From Acidiphilium sp. (lineage in GTDB: Bacteria; Pseudomonadota; Alphaproteobacteria; Acetobacterales; Acetobacteraceae): a stretch of DNA of 64,000 nucleotides. A model generated the notes under the pieces. That model ran no database searches, was not told the origin of the DNA, and saw nothing but the letters and a program-made list of their open reading frames with translations. Numbering within the stretch: the stretch's first letter is position 1; each line of letters starts with the position of its first letter. The position numbers and the translations under genes are program-made. Positions 27,162 to 36,518 of the stretch are shown one piece after another. Where the stretch lies: NCBI GenBank assembly GCA_028688905.1, contig JAQTXH010000009.1:1-64000 (forward strand), read 5' to 3'.

Positions 27162-27523
27162 CGCCGTTCGGGGCGAAGCTGCGGATATTGCGTGCCGAGC
27201 GGAATATCACCTTGCGGGCGATGGCGGCGGCGCTGGACGTCTCGCCGGCTTATTTATCAGCGCTGGAGCATGGGCGGCGGGGCACACCTTCACCGGGGTT
27301 GATCCATCAGATATGCGAAAAATTCGGGCTGATCTGGGATGAAGCCCATGATCTGGCCGATCTGGCGCGCGTTTCCAAACCAAAGCCACGGTTGGATAGT
27401 GCCGGACTGACGCCCGAACAGACCGCACTGGCCAACCGCTTCGCCCGGCGGTTGCGCCATCTGCCGCCGGAACTTGTTCTGGCGATCGACGATTTGCTGC
27501 GCGATGGCGAGGCGGGAGGCTGA
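27158..27523 (+). CDS. XRE-family helix-turn-helix regulator
   Basis: The 121-residue protein has a Cro/CI-type HTH at residues ~5-60: FGAKLRILRAERNITLRAMAAALDVSPAYLSALEHGRRG, followed by an alpha-helical C-terminus. The 4-bp overlap with the Smr gene suggests coupled expression; this pairing recurs in Alphaproteobacteria, so the two may act together. It stops exactly at the base before the stop codon of the convergent threonine aldolase gene (shared TGATCA, zero gap), so no separate terminator is available. Its target is unknown. Confidence 0.88.
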   Translation: MTPFGAKLRILRAERNITLRAMAAALDVSPAYLSALEHGRRGTPSPGLIHQICEKFGLIWDEAHDLADLARVSKPKPRLDSAGLTPEQTALANRFARRLRHLPPELVLAIDDLLRDGEAGG

Positions 27524-28582
27524 TCAGTTGATCGCGGCGAAGGCGGCAATCGTGTCGTCGATCTCCTGCACCGACACGCCGAGATGGGTACAGAGCCGCA
27601 GGCGGCTGCGGCCCATCACCGAAATCAGGATGCCCTGGGCACGCAGCGAAGCGGCCCAAGCCTCGGGGGTTTTGCCATTGGCGGCGACCTCGGCAAAGAC
27701 AAGGTTGGTTTCGGGCACTTCGACAATCAGGCCCCCGATCTGAGAAAGCCCGGCGGCGAGGCGTTTGGCATTCGCGTGGTCTTCAGTCAGGCGTTCGACA
27801 TGGTGATCGAGCGCGTACAGGCACCCTGCGGCACAGATACCGGCCTGGCGCAGCGATCCGCCGATGCGCTGCTTCCAATGCCAGGCGCGGTCGATGGTGG
27901 CGGTCGATCCGGCCAGCACCGCTCCCAGCGGCGCACCGAGACCCTTGGTGAAATCGAGCCACACGGTATCGAACGGCACGGCAAAATCCCGCGCGGAGAC
28001 GCCTGACGCCACCACCGCATTCATCAGACGCGCACCATCCATATGGGTAGCCATGCCAGCTTCGTGGGCGATACTGGCAATCTCGCACAAAATTTCAAGC
28101 GGCCAGATAGTGCCGCCGCCGAGATTAGCGGTTTGCTCGGCGACCAGCAGGGTTTGCGGTGCGGCGTAGCGGGAGGGTGCGGTGATCGCCTCGCGCAGCG
28201 CGGCGGGCGAGAACATGCCGCGTGGCCCGGGCAATCCGCGCACGCGCACCCCGGCCAATGCTCCCGGTGCCCCCCCCTCGGCGGTGATGATATGCGCGGT
28301 TTCATGGGCGAGAACTTCATCGCCAGGGCGGCACAAGGTCAGAATCGCAATCTCGTTGCACATGGTCCCTGAAGGCAGAAACATCGCCGCCTCCTTGCCG
28401 AACAGGGTGGCGACGCGGTCGCACAGGGCGTTGACCGTCGGGTCCATGCCACTCTGCTCGTCACCCACTTCGGCGTCGAGCATCGCCGCGCGCATCGCCT
28501 GGGTCGGCAGGGTCTGGGTATCGGAATACAGGTTGATCCGCACCGGCGGTGCTGACGGGTCGGGAACGATCGGGGCATACAT
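27524..28582 (-). CDS. ltaE: Low-specificity L-threonine aldolase
   Basis: The 352-residue PLP enzyme splits L-threonine or allo-threonine to glycine and acetaldehyde. Motifs are INLYSDTQTLPTQAMR near the N-terminus, EVGDEQSGMDPTVNALCDRVA, THMDGARLMNA and WLDFTKGLGAPLGAVLAGS, where the Lys forms the Schiff base. Length fits the family. It is the last gene of the minus-strand pdh-lipA-ratA run, 3 bp from ratA, so it may be read through from that cluster. Confidence 0.93.
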   Translation of the reverse strand: MYAPIVPDPSAPPVRINLYSDTQTLPTQAMRAAMLDAEVGDEQSGMDPTVNALCDRVATLFGKEAAMFLPSGTMCNEIAILTLCRPGDEVLAHETAHIITAEGGAPGALAGVRVRGLPGPRGMFSPAALREAITAPSRYAAPQTLLVAEQTANLGGGTIWPLEILCEIASIAHEAGMATHMDGARLMNAVVASGVSARDFAVPFDTVWLDFTKGLGAPLGAVLAGSTATIDRAWHWKQRIGGSLRQAGICAAGCLYALDHHVERLTEDHANAKRLAAGLSQIGGLIVEVPETNLVFAEVAANGKTPEAWAASLRAQGILISVMGRSRLRLCTHLGVSVQEIDDTIAAFAAIN

Positions 28583-28585
28583 AGG

Positions 28586-29053
28586 TTACACTTTCGCGGG
28601 GGCGGAAACCGGGATTGGTTGCGGCACGCCATAAATGTCGCGCGCCCGCGTGAGGAACGCCGCGACCATGCGGCGCACCGCCTCGGCAAACACCGCACCG
28701 ATGGTTTTCTGTAGAATGAAGCTGCGGAATTCGAAATCGACGTAAAAATCGATCATGGTGCCGCGCGGATCGGGGACAAAGCGCCACTCGTTGCGCAGAT
28801 ATTTGAACGGGCCGTTCTGGTAATGGACGTCGATATGCTCGGGGGCACCCAACACGACGCGGGAGGTGAAGCTTTCGCGAAATGGACCGAAGCCGATGGT
28901 CAGATCGGCCACCAAAATGTCGCACCGATGCGAACGGATGCGCGCCCCGACGCACCATGGCAGGAATTGGGGATACTTGCCGACATCGGCGACCAGATCG
29001 AACATCTGTTCGGGCCGGTAGGGCACCACTTTGCATTCGGAATATTTGGGCAT
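28586..29053 (-). CDS. ratA: RatA/Coq10-type START-domain protein
   Basis: The 155-residue protein is a polyketide-cyclase/START-like domain: PYRPEQMFDLVADVGKYPQFLPWCVGARI near the N-terminus and FKYLRNEWRFVPDPRGTMIDFYVDFEF later, the Coq10 pattern. In eukaryotes Coq10 binds ubiquinone; the bacterial relative RatA was described as an anti-association toxin. In Alphaproteobacteria it is often next to lipA, as here, so a quinone or respiratory role is at least as plausible. I chose the ATG at 29053 because it sits one base after the lipA stop and begins the conserved MPKYSE. Confidence 0.9.
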   Translation of the reverse strand: MPKYSECKVVPYRPEQMFDLVADVGKYPQFLPWCVGARIRSHRCDILVADLTIGFGPFRESFTSRVVLGAPEHIDVHYQNGPFKYLRNEWRFVPDPRGTMIDFYVDFEFRSFILQKTIGAVFAEAVRRMVAAFLTRARDIYGVPQPIPVSAPAKV

Positions 29054-29054
29054 G

Positions 29055-30002
29055 TCAAACGGAATAACGCGCCGCGCGAGCCTCGCGCAGGGCAACAAAA
29101 TCGGCATCCGCGTGGTAGGATGACCGGGTGAGCGGCGTCGCCGAGACCATCAGGAAGCCCTTGGCGCGTGCCATGGTCGCAAGATCGTCGAATTCGCCAG
29201 GGGTGACGAAGCGGTCGACCGCGGCATGTTTGACCGTGGGTTGCAGATATTGGCCGATGGTGAGGAAATCGACATCGGCGATCCGCAGATCGTCCATCAC
29301 CTGACCGATCTCGGATTTGGTTTCACCAAGGCCGACCATGAGGCCGGATTTGGTGAAAATGCCGTGGTCGAGCCGCTTGGCCTGATCGAGCAGGCGCAGC
29401 GACTGGAAGTAGCGCGCACCGGGGCGGATGGTGGGGTACAGGCGCGGCACGGTTTCGAGATTGTGGTTGAATACGTCCGGTTTTGACGTCACCACGGTCT
29501 CGACCGCGCCGGGTTTGCGCAGAAAATCCGGAGTCAGGATTTCGATGGTCGTTTCGCGAGCAGCATCGCGGATGGCGGCGATCACGGCGGCGAAATGCGC
29601 GGCCCCGCCATCGGCCAGGTCATCGCGATCGACCGAGGTGATCACGACGTGACGCAGGCCGAGTTTAGCGACGGCGGCGGCGACGCGTTCGGGTTCATCG
29701 GCGGCAAGCTCGTTGGGCTGGCCAGTGCTCACGTTGCAGAAAGCGCAGGCGCGGGTGCAGATCTCGCCCATGATCATCATGGTGGCGTGGCGCTGCGACC
29801 AGCATTCGCCGATGTTCGGGCAGGCGGCTTCCTCGCACACCGTCACCAGCCCGCTTGCGCGCATCAGGTTGCGGGTTTCGAGATAGATCGGGTGCGTCGG
29901 CACCTTCACCCGGATCCAGGCGGGTTTGCGCTGGATCGGGTTGTCGGCCCGGTGCTGCTTTTCCGGGTGCCGGACCCGGTGATCTATTTCGGTACGCATC
30001 AT
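29055..30002 (-). CDS. lipA: Lipoyl synthase
   Basis: The 315-residue radical-SAM enzyme inserts two sulfurs into octanoyl-lysine. The auxiliary cluster ligands are in [13 protein letters not shown], the SAM cluster in [10 protein letters not shown], and the C-terminal serine ligand in [10 protein letters not shown]. The product would lipoylate the E2 and the E1-beta lipoyl domains encoded upstream in the same run. Two adjacent ATG codons (30002 and 29999) are possible starts; a 20-codon extension overlapping lpd is not used. Confidence 0.97.
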   Translation of the reverse strand: MMRTEIDHRVRHPEKQHRADNPIQRKPAWIRVKVPTHPIYLETRNLMRASGLVTVCEEAACPNIGECWSQRHATMMIMGEICTRACAFCNVSTGQPNELAADEPERVAAAVAKLGLRHVVITSVDRDDLADGGAAHFAAVIAAIRDAARETTIEILTPDFLRKPGAVETVVTSKPDVFNHNLETVPRLYPTIRPGARYFQSLRLLDQAKRLDHGIFTKSGLMVGLGETKSEIGQVMDDLRIADVDFLTIGQYLQPTVKHAAVDRFVTPGEFDDLATMARAKGFLMVSATPLTRSSYHADADFVALREARAARYSV

Positions 30003-30006
30003 GCGG

Positions 30007-31404
30007 TCAGAAGTGGATGACCTGACCATAGGCGTCAAGCACCGATTCATGCATCGCTTCACTGACTGTAGGGTGGGGGAAGACCGTGTGCATCAGATCA
30101 GACTCGGTGGTTTCAAGCTGGCGGGCGATGACGTAGCCCTGGATCATCTCGGTCACCTCGGCACCGGCCATGTGGGCGCCAAGCATTTCGCCGGTTTCGG
30201 CATCGAAAATCGTCTTGATGATGCCTTCGGGCTCGCCCATCGCGATCGCCTTGCCATTGCCGATGAAGGGGAAGCGACCGACCTTGATGGTCCGACCGGA
30301 CTCCTTGGCCTTCGCCTCGGTCATGCCCACAGAAGCAACTTGCGGACGGCAATAAGTGCAGCCCGGAATATTGCCGGTCTCGAATTCGTGCGGGTTGAGA
30401 CCCGCGATTTTCTCGATGCAGATGATCCCCTCGTGGCTGGCCTTGTGGGCGAGCCAAGGCGGGCCGGTCAGATCGCCGATCGCGTAAATGCCGTTCACGC
30501 CAGTCCGGCCGAACCCATCGACCACGACATGGGTGCGCTCGATCGTCACGCCGGCGGCCTCGAGTCCGAGGTTTTCGAAATTGCCGACGATACCGATTGC
30601 GGAAATCGCGCGATCAGCCGTGATGCTGTGCAGCTTGCCGCCGGATTCGACCGCGACGGTGATGCTGTCCTTCGCTTTTTCGGCTTTTTTGAACACCGCC
30701 CCGGTCAGCAGTTTCATGCCCTGTTTCTCGAACTGCTTGTGCATGAATGCCGAGATTTCCTCATCCTCGACCGGCAGGATGCGCGGCAGGGCTTCGATCA
30801 CCGTCACCTCCGCCCCCATGTTGCGGTAGAAACTGGCGAATTCGATACCGATCGCACCGGAGCCGATCACCACCAGGGACTTCGGCATCATGTCCGGCAC
30901 CATCGCCTCGCGATAGGACCAGATGAATTTGCCATCCGGTTCCAGACCGGTCAGTACGCGGGCCCGCGCGCCGGTCGCGAAAATGATGTGGTTCGCGGTC
31001 AGCGTGGCGACGGGCTTGCCGTCTTTCTCGACTTTCAGCGTGCGGACCCCGGCAAGGGTGCCGGTGCCATCGAACACTGTGATCTTGTTCTTTTTCATCA
31101 GATGCGCGACGCCGGACGACAATTGCTTGGCGACACCGCGCGAGCGCTTGACGACTTTGGCGAGATCGAAGCGGATATTATCCGCCGCAAACCCGAATTC
31201 GTCGAGATTATGCAGCAAATGGTTGATTTCCGATGAACGCAGCAATGCCTTGGTCGGAATACAACCCCAGTTGAGGCAGATGCCGCCCAAATTCTCGCGC
31301 TCGACCAGCGCCACTTTCATCCCGAGTTGGGTGGCACGGATGGCGGTGACGTAGCCGCCCGGCCCGCCGCCGACCACGACGACGTCGAAACTTTGATCAG
31401 CCAT
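30007..31404 (-). CDS. lpd: Dihydrolipoyl dehydrogenase (E3)
   Basis: The 465-residue flavoprotein reoxidises dihydrolipoamide with NAD+. FAD-binding [14 protein letters not shown] starts at about residue 10, the redox disulfide is in [16 protein letters not shown] near residues 40-50, the NAD site in [15 protein letters not shown], and the dimer-interface His-Glu pair in [14 protein letters not shown]. It overlaps the GNAT gene upstream by 8 bp and is followed by lipA after 4 bp. A longer in-frame start upstream would run through the GNAT gene and is rejected. Confidence 0.97.
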   Translation of the reverse strand: MADQSFDVVVVGGGPGGYVTAIRATQLGMKVALVERENLGGICLNWGCIPTKALLRSSEINHLLHNLDEFGFAADNIRFDLAKVVKRSRGVAKQLSSGVAHLMKKNKITVFDGTGTLAGVRTLKVEKDGKPVATLTANHIIFATGARARVLTGLEPDGKFIWSYREAMVPDMMPKSLVVIGSGAIGIEFASFYRNMGAEVTVIEALPRILPVEDEEISAFMHKQFEKQGMKLLTGAVFKKAEKAKDSITVAVESGGKLHSITADRAISAIGIVGNFENLGLEAAGVTIERTHVVVDGFGRTGVNGIYAIGDLTGPPWLAHKASHEGIICIEKIAGLNPHEFETGNIPGCTYCRPQVASVGMTEAKAKESGRTIKVGRFPFIGNGKAIAMGEPEGIIKTIFDAETGEMLGAHMAGAEVTEMIQGYVIARQLETTESDLMHTVFPHPTVSEAMHESVLDAYGQVIHF

Positions 31405-31891
31405 GTTTGGTCTCCTGCTTGGCGAGGGCTGCCAGCGCCTCGCCTTTGACGCGATAGCGCGTCCATTCATCGAGCGGTTCGGCACCGAGGGATTGGTAGA
31501 ACGCAATCGCCGGTTCGTTCCAATCGAGCACCTGCCATTCGAGCCGCGCACAGTCGCGGCGGATCGCCTCGGTCGCCAGATGGCGCAGCAACGCCTTGCC
31601 GATACCCCGGCCGCGCGCCTCGGGCTTGACGAACAAATCCTCAAGATAGAGTCCGGCCTTGCCCGTCCAGGTCGAGAAACTGGTGAAATAGACCGCGAAG
31701 CCGAGGATTTCGGTCGCCTCAGCGACGATGGCGTGCGCCAGCGGTCTGTCGCCGAACAGGGCCGCGTGCAGCATCGGCGCGGTCATGTCCACGGCATTCG
31801 GCGCGCGTTCATAAACGGCGAGGTCGTGCACCAGAGCGAGCACGGCGTCGGTATCGGCGGGGGTCGCGGCGCGGAGGGTAAAATTAGGCAT
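31397..31891 (-). CDS. GNAT-family N-acetyltransferase (SSAT-like)
   Basis: The 164-residue protein has the GNAT core LYLEDLFVKPEARGRGIGKALLRHLA, whose RGRGIGKA is the acetyl-CoA pyrophosphate loop, and WQVLDWNEPAIAFYQSLGA, as in diamine or spermidine N-acetyltransferases. It lies between pdhC and lpd, overlapping the lpd start, so it is translated with the PDH subunits; whether it modifies them or polyamines is unknown. I chose the ATG at 31891; the 12-codon extension upstream comes from the AT-rich repeat. Confidence 0.88.
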   Translation of the reverse strand: MPNFTLRAATPADTDAVLALVHDLAVYERAPNAVDMTAPMLHAALFGDRPLAHAIVAEATEILGFAVYFTSFSTWTGKAGLYLEDLFVKPEARGRGIGKALLRHLATEAIRRDCARLEWQVLDWNEPAIAFYQSLGAEPLDEWTRYRVKGEALAALAKQETKHG

Positions 31892-31900
31892 CAGGAAGGG

Positions 31901-31935
31901 AAGACTTCTTTTTGAAAAAAGAAGCAAAAACTTTC
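31901..31935 (-). repeat. AT-rich hairpin repeat, copy 3 of 4 (just ahead of the GNAT gene)
   Basis: On the minus strand it reads GAAAGTTTTTGCTTC, T-run, CAAAAAGAAG, TCTTCCC, with its 3' side only about 10 nt from the GNAT start codon, so the hairpin could mask translation initiation. It faces copy 4 about 50 bp away in opposite orientation. Confidence 0.75.
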
Positions 31936-31983
31936 ATTCGTCCGGTCCGTAGCCGCACGATCGCCCCAGCCCATGGCCCAGCT

Positions 31984-32030
31984 CAAAAAAGTTTTTTGGT
32001 TCTTTTTTACAAAAAAGAACATCTTTTCTT
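31984..32030 (+). repeat. AT-rich hairpin repeat, copy 4 of 4 (just after pdhC)
   Basis: This is the most perfect copy: GTTTTTTGGTTCTTTTTT, two bases, AAAAAAGAAC, then ATCTTTTCTT. The 10-bp arms GTTCTTTTTT and AAAAAAGAAC are exact complements. It begins 5 bp after the pdhC stop codon on the minus strand, a place where it could attenuate or stabilise the transcript end. Confidence 0.8.
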
Positions 32031-32035
32031 GCCCC

Positions 32036-33295
32036 CTAAAGCATCAAACTCAACGGCTGCTCGACGATCGCCTTGAACGCCGCCAGAAATTCCGCCCCGA
32101 TCGCACCGTCCACCACACGGTGATCGCAGGAGAGCGTCACGGTCATCACGGTGGCGATGGCGAGTTCACCGCCGCGCACGATGGGGCGTTTTTCGCCGGC
32201 GCCGATCGCGATGATGGCACCTTGCGGCGGGTTGATGATGGCGGAGAAGCTGGTGATGCCGTACATGCCGAGGTTGGAGATCGAGAACGAGCCGCCCTGG
32301 AATTCTTCGGGTTTGAGCTTGCCCAATTTCGCACGGGCGGCGAGGTCTTTCATTTCATTGCTGATCGCGGCCAGGCCTTTCTGGTCCGCCTTGCGAATGA
32401 TCGGGGTGATCAGCCCGTCCGGAATGGCGACAGCTACCGAAATATCGACGTCGTGATAGCGGATCATGGCGTCGTCGGTGAAGCTGGCGTTGGCGGCGGG
32501 AACGCGGCGCAGCGCGATGGCGCTGGCTTTGATGATGAGGTCGTTGACCGAGAGTTTGAAGGTGCCGGGGCCGTCTTTCGGTGATTGTCCGTTGAGGTCG
32601 GCGCGGAGTTTCAGCAGCGCGTCGAGTTCGACATCCATGGTGAGGTAGAAATGCGGGATGGCCTGTTTCGCGGCCTGGAGGCGTTTGGCGATGATCTTGC
32701 GCATCGAGGAGTGCGGGATGGCATCATGCGGCGCGGTGATGTCCACAGGCTTCGGCGCGGCGGCGGCAGGTGCGGCCATGGGCGCTGGCGCGGGGGGTTT
32801 GCCGCGCGCGGCGTCGATATCGGCTTTGACGATGCGGCCGTTGGGGCCGGAGCCGGTGATGCCCGCGAGATCGAGCCCGGCCTGTTGGGCCATGCGGCGG
32901 GCAAGGGGCGAGGCGACAATACGTTCGCCTTGATCGGTCGTGTCGTGACTGTTCGGCTTGGACTCGGTGCGCGGAGCAGGTGCGGGTGTGGCTTCGGTCG
33001 CTGCCTTCGGCGCGAGCGCTTCGGGCTTGGGTGCCGCACTCGGCACCGCCTCGCCGGCATCGACCAGCACGGCGATCGGTGCGTTCACCGCAACCCCTTC
33101 AGTGCCGGCGGCGACCAGGATTTTGCCGAGCACGCCTTCATCGACCGCCTCGACCTCCATGGTCGCCTTGTCGGTCTCGATCTCGGCGATGACATCGCCG
33201 GATTTAATGGTGTCACCCTCTTGTTTCAGCCATTTCGCGAGTGTGCCCTCGGTCATGGTGGGTGATAGAGCCGGCATCAGGATGTTGGTGGCCAT
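32036..33295 (-). CDS. pdhC: Pyruvate dehydrogenase E2, dihydrolipoamide acetyltransferase
   Basis: The 419-residue core subunit has one N-terminal lipoyl domain (residues 1-78, target lysine in [13 protein letters not shown]), a Pro/Ala linker, a peripheral-subunit-binding domain around [20 protein letters not shown], a second linker and the catalytic acyltransferase domain ending with [19 protein letters not shown], which carries the catalytic His. The order pdhA-pdhB-pdhC is the usual alphaproteobacterial type. It lies 15 bp downstream of pdhB. Confidence 0.96.
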   Translation of the reverse strand: MATNILMPALSPTMTEGTLAKWLKQEGDTIKSGDVIAEIETDKATMEVEAVDEGVLGKILVAAGTEGVAVNAPIAVLVDAGEAVPSAAPKPEALAPKAATEATPAPAPRTESKPNSHDTTDQGERIVASPLARRMAQQAGLDLAGITGSGPNGRIVKADIDAARGKPPAPAPMAAPAAAAPKPVDITAPHDAIPHSSMRKIIAKRLQAAKQAIPHFYLTMDVELDALLKLRADLNGQSPKDGPGTFKLSVNDLIIKASAIALRRVPAANASFTDDAMIRYHDVDISVAVAIPDGLITPIIRKADQKGLAAISNEMKDLAARAKLGKLKPEEFQGGSFSISNLGMYGITSFSAIINPPQGAIIAIGAGEKRPIVRGGELAIATVMTVTLSCDHRVVDGAIGAEFLAAFKAIVEQPLSLML

Positions 33296-33310
33296 GGCAG
33301 CGCTCCCGGT

Positions 33311-34663
33311 TCAGAACAGTTTTTTCACGGCATCGACCACCCAGTTGGGCTGGGGCAACGCCAGTTTTTCGAGGTTGGCGGCATAGGGCATCGGCACATC
33401 GAGGCCGGAAACGCGGGTCGGCGGCGCATCCAGCCAGTCGAACGCATGTTCGGTGATCTGCATCGCGATTTCGGCACCAATCCCGGCGAAGGGCCAGCCC
33501 TCCTCGACGCTGACGACCCGGCTGGTTTTTTTCACCGAGGCGACGATGGTTTCGATATCGAGCGGGCGAATCGTCCGCAGATTGATCACCTCGGCGGAGA
33601 TGCCCTGCTGGTCGAGCAGTTCGGCGGCTTTCAGCGCGACATCGACCATCAGCGAAAACGCGATGATGGTGACGTCCTCGCCCGCGCGCTCGATTTTGGC
33701 CTGGCCGATCGGCAGGATGAAATCATCGTCGGTCGGGACCTCGAACTTATGGCCGTAGAGAATTTCGTTTTCGAGGAAGATCACCGGATTGGGGTCGCGA
33801 ATCGCGGCGCGCAGCAGTCCCTTGGCGTCGGCCGCCGAATAGGGGGCGACAACCTTCAGCCCCGGACAATGCGCGTACCACGACGCATAGCACTGGCTGT
33901 GCTGGGCGGCGACGCGGGCGGCGGCACCGTTCGGGCCGCGGAACACGATCGGGCAGCCCATCTGGCCGCCGGACATATAAAGGGTTTTCGCCGCGGAATT
34001 GATGATCTGATCGATCGCCTGCATCGCGAAATTGAACGTCATGAACTCGACGATCGGTTTCAGGCCGGACATCGCCGCCCCCACCGCCATGCCGGTGAAG
34101 CCGTGTTCGGTGATCGGCGTGTCGATCACGCGTTTTTCGCCGAATTCGTCGAGCAATCCTTGGCTGATCTTGTAGGCACCCTGATATTGCGCAACTTCCT
34201 CGCCCATCAGGAACACATCGCCATCGCGGCGCATCTCGGCGGCCATGGCGTCGCGCAGGGCTTCGCGCACGGTGATTTCGCTGGTCGGACCCCAGTCCTT
34301 ATCGGCGGACGGCGCAGGTGCCGGCTTCGACCCAGATTTGGGTGCAGCCTTGGGTTCGGGAGCCGCTTTCGGCTCCGCCTTGGCCTCGCCTTTGGGCGCG
34401 GGGGATGCCGCAACGCTCTCGCCCCTGGTGCCGAGCACGGCGATCGGCGCGTTGACCGCCACGTTGTCGGTGCCTTCGGGCACCAGGATTTTCAGCAACT
34501 CGCCCTCATCGACCGCCTCGACCTCCATCGTCGCCTTGTCGGTCTCGATCTCGGCCAGAACATCGCCGGATTTGACGGAATCGCCGACTTTTTTCAGCCA
34601 TTTCGCCAGCTTGCCCTCGGTCATGGTCGGGCTGAGCGCCGGCATCAACACTTCGGTGCTCAT
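33311..34663 (-). CDS. pdhB: Pyruvate dehydrogenase E1 component, beta subunit, with lipoyl domain
   Basis: The 450-residue protein joins an N-terminal lipoyl domain (residues 1-78, target lysine in [13 protein letters not shown]) through an Ala/Pro/Lys linker to the E1-beta transketolase-like domain (from about residue 130: [45 protein letters not shown]). A lipoyl domain on E1-beta is known from alphaproteobacterial PDH. The lipoyl domain is very similar to that of PdhC. It follows pdhA by 3 bp. Confidence 0.96.
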   Translation of the reverse strand: MSTEVLMPALSPTMTEGKLAKWLKKVGDSVKSGDVLAEIETDKATMEVEAVDEGELLKILVPEGTDNVAVNAPIAVLGTRGESVAASPAPKGEAKAEPKAAPEPKAAPKSGSKPAPAPSADKDWGPTSEITVREALRDAMAAEMRRDGDVFLMGEEVAQYQGAYKISQGLLDEFGEKRVIDTPITEHGFTGMAVGAAMSGLKPIVEFMTFNFAMQAIDQIINSAAKTLYMSGGQMGCPIVFRGPNGAAARVAAQHSQCYASWYAHCPGLKVVAPYSAADAKGLLRAAIRDPNPVIFLENEILYGHKFEVPTDDDFILPIGQAKIERAGEDVTIIAFSLMVDVALKAAELLDQQGISAEVINLRTIRPLDIETIVASVKKTSRVVSVEEGWPFAGIGAEIAMQITEHAFDWLDAPPTRVSGLDVPMPYAANLEKLALPQPNWVVDAVKKLF

Positions 34664-34666
34664 CGC

Positions 34667-35710
34667 TTATGCCTCCACCAGAATATCGGTCCAGAGTTCG
34701 GCTTCGTCGGGTTCGGGCGAGGCTTGCGCGAAATCGGCGGCGTCCTGGATGCGTTTTTTGATATCGTCGTCGATTCTTTTCAGCGCCTCCTCGGTCATCC
34801 CCAGGGCTTCGAGTTCCTTGCGTGCGAGATCGATGCAATCGTGCTCGGTGCGCATTTTCTGCACTTCCTCGCGGGTGCGATACTTGGCGGGGTCCGACAT
34901 CGAATGGCCGCGATAGCGATAGGTCTTCATTTCCAGCAAAAACGGCCCCTTGCCGGCGCGGCAATGCGCCACTGCCTGTTCGCCGGCCTGCTTCACCGCC
35001 AGCACGTCCATGCCATCGACCTGCATGCCGGGGATGTGCCAGGGCGCACCGTTCTGACTGAGATCGTGCGAGGCGGAGGCACGTTCGATATTGGTGCCCA
35101 TGCCGTAGCGGTTGTTTTCGATGATAAAGATCACCGGCAGCTTCATCAGCGCGGCCAGATTGAAACTTTCGAACACCTGGCCCTGGCTGGATGCCCCTTC
35201 GCCAAAATAGGTCAGGCACACCCGGTCGTTGCCGCGATAATGATTGGCAAACGCAAGCCCGGTGCCGAGCGACACCTGCGCGCCCACGATGCCATGACCG
35301 CCATAAAACCCTTTTTCCTTCGAGAACATATGCATCGACCCGCCCTTGCCATGCGAATACCCGCCGGACCGGCCGGTCAACTCGGCCATGACCCCCTTCG
35401 GGTCCATGTCGCACGCAATCATATGGCCGTGATCGCGATAGGAGGTGATCACCTGATCGCCCGGTTCCAGCGCCAGTTGCATACCGGTGACCACCGCTTC
35501 CTGGCCGATATACAAATGGCAGAACCCGCCCACCAGCCCCATGCCATATAACTGGCCGGCTTTTTCCTCGAACCTTCGGATCAACAGCATTTTGGAATAG
35601 GCCGCGAGCAATTCGTCACGGTCGATCGCGGGAGCGGATTTGCCGGGCCGCATGCGCGCCACCGGGTTGGCTTTCGCGCTGGTGGTTGATCGTGCCTGGC
35701 GTGCCGCCAT
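34667..35710 (-). CDS. pdhA: Pyruvate dehydrogenase E1 component, alpha subunit
   Basis: The 347-residue subunit holds the thiamine diphosphate site and has ENLLIRRFEEKAGQLYG-like N-terminal features, HLYIGQEAV, RSGGYSHGKGGSMHMFS and the regulatory-loop YRYRGHSMSDPAKYR. The ThDP motif normally reads GDG...NN; here it is GEG (YFGEGASSQG) with the NN pair in IIENNRYGMGT, so the first metal ligand is Glu rather than Asp. I chose the ATG at 35710 because GGAGG lies just ahead; an in-frame ATG four codons upstream overlaps that site. The first gene of the cluster, with a candidate operator about 100 bp upstream. Confidence 0.95.
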   Translation of the reverse strand: MAARQARSTTSAKANPVARMRPGKSAPAIDRDELLAAYSKMLLIRRFEEKAGQLYGMGLVGGFCHLYIGQEAVVTGMQLALEPGDQVITSYRDHGHMIACDMDPKGVMAELTGRSGGYSHGKGGSMHMFSKEKGFYGGHGIVGAQVSLGTGLAFANHYRGNDRVCLTYFGEGASSQGQVFESFNLAALMKLPVIFIIENNRYGMGTNIERASASHDLSQNGAPWHIPGMQVDGMDVLAVKQAGEQAVAHCRAGKGPFLLEMKTYRYRGHSMSDPAKYRTREEVQKMRTEHDCIDLARKELEALGMTEEALKRIDDDIKKRIQDAADFAQASPEPDEAELWTDILVEA

Positions 35711-35807
35711 ATCCGCCTCCATCAAAATGTCTGGATCTAAATCGCCGCAACTGGCTCGATTAGCAAGCATGTCATGAAAAAAACATTGATGGTGCAACGC
35801 AAAACAA

Positions 35808-35832
35808 GTGTTAACTGTTTTTAGGTTAACAC
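35808..35832. promoter_or_regulatory. Candidate operator upstream of pdhA: GTGTTAAC-N9-GTTAACAC
   Basis: Two perfectly complementary 8-bp arms flank a 9-bp AT-rich spacer. The site lies about 98 bp ahead of the pdhA start and downstream of the ftsB-like gene, in the only gap big enough to hold the pdh promoter. The symmetry fits a dimeric regulator such as a GntR-type PdhR-like protein; no cognate regulator gene is adjacent. Confidence 0.5.
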
Positions 35833-35913
35833 TGATGGTTATCTCGCAAACCATCATCGAATTCAGACGGAATCGACTGAACCGATCAAAACGATCGCCA
35901 AAAAAATGCGAAA

Positions 35914-36252
35914 TCAGGACGGCGGCGGTGCCGTTGGCTTGGGCGGCGGTTGCTTCAGGGGAACCGACAGGTCATCGGGATTGGCAAGATTCAATACCGC
36001 GCGCGCCTGAGCGTTCAGCATGTCCTTTTCGATCGCATGGTGGCGCAATGCATCGACCCGCGCCTGCCAACGGTCCCTCGTCGCCTGAACTTTGGTCAGC
36101 GCGGTCTTGTCCTGCGCCAGCAATGCCTGATCGCGTCGCTGCGCCTTGATGCCGCGCGACCCGTTGATCGCATTGAACACAAAGTATCCGGTGATGGCGA
36201 GCAGCAGCAGCGGCACAATCACCGCCCGAAGCCGCCGTTTCACGAAATGCAC
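35914..36252 (-). CDS. FtsB/DivIC-type septum formation initiator
   Basis: The product (112 residues from the GTG at 36252) has a basic N-terminus (VKRRLRAVIVP), one transmembrane helix (LLLLAITGYFVFNAI) and a coiled coil of about 50 residues (DQALLAQDKTALTKVQATRDRWQARVDALR), followed by a short Pro-rich tail. This is the FtsB pattern: a bitopic division protein linking FtsL/FtsQ to FtsW-FtsI. The start is uncertain. The frame is open for another 24 codons to a TTG at 36324, but that part reads like intergenic sequence. In related bacteria the gene often precedes pdhA, as here. Confidence 0.82.
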   Translation of the reverse strand: MHFVKRRLRAVIVPLLLLAITGYFVFNAINGSRGIKAQRRDQALLAQDKTALTKVQATRDRWQARVDALRHHAIEKDMLNAQARAVLNLANPDDLSVPLKQPPPKPTAPPPS

Positions 36253-36344
36253 CGATGCATGCGAGCCGAACCGATCAAAACCTGTGACGGCGTGACCATG
36301 CCCGTGCCGGCACCCGTTTCGCAAGACCCCCCGTGATCGGGATC

Positions 36345-36419
36345 GACGATGGCCGGCAGGACGATGGCCGATGAGACAGCAGCCGGCAAGACGGCGGCCG
36401 GTAAGACAACGGCCGACAA
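36345..36419. repeat. 15-bp tandem repeat, five degenerate copies
   Basis: Five consecutive units follow the pattern GACxxxGGCCGxxAx, for example GACGGCGGCCGGTAA. The period is a multiple of three, and the minus strand reads as repeated LPAAV-like residues, but no convincing gene spans it. It lies between the ftsB-like gene and the divergent secreted protein gene. Confidence 0.75.
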
Positions 36420-36518
36420 CATGAAATTTTGGTCAGCCATATTTCGCCCGAATTGCCGCCCCTCCCTCGCCATGATGCGTGCCTATATCACCGTCAGCTT
36501 AATGAGGAGTTTTCGATC

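Noticed and set aside
27500-27560. Shared bidirectional terminator between the XRE and threonine aldolase genes
   Set aside because: The two stop codons abut at TGATCA and I found no hairpin followed by a T-run.
31397-31644. N-terminal extension of Lpd upstream of MADQSFDV
   Set aside because: It reads through the GNAT gene in another frame. The family start and the 8-bp overlap favour the ATG at 31404.
36240-36473. 77-residue minus-strand frame with LPAAV repeats
   Set aside because: The repeats come from the 15-bp tandem repeat whose period is divisible by three. There is no ribosome site and no family match.
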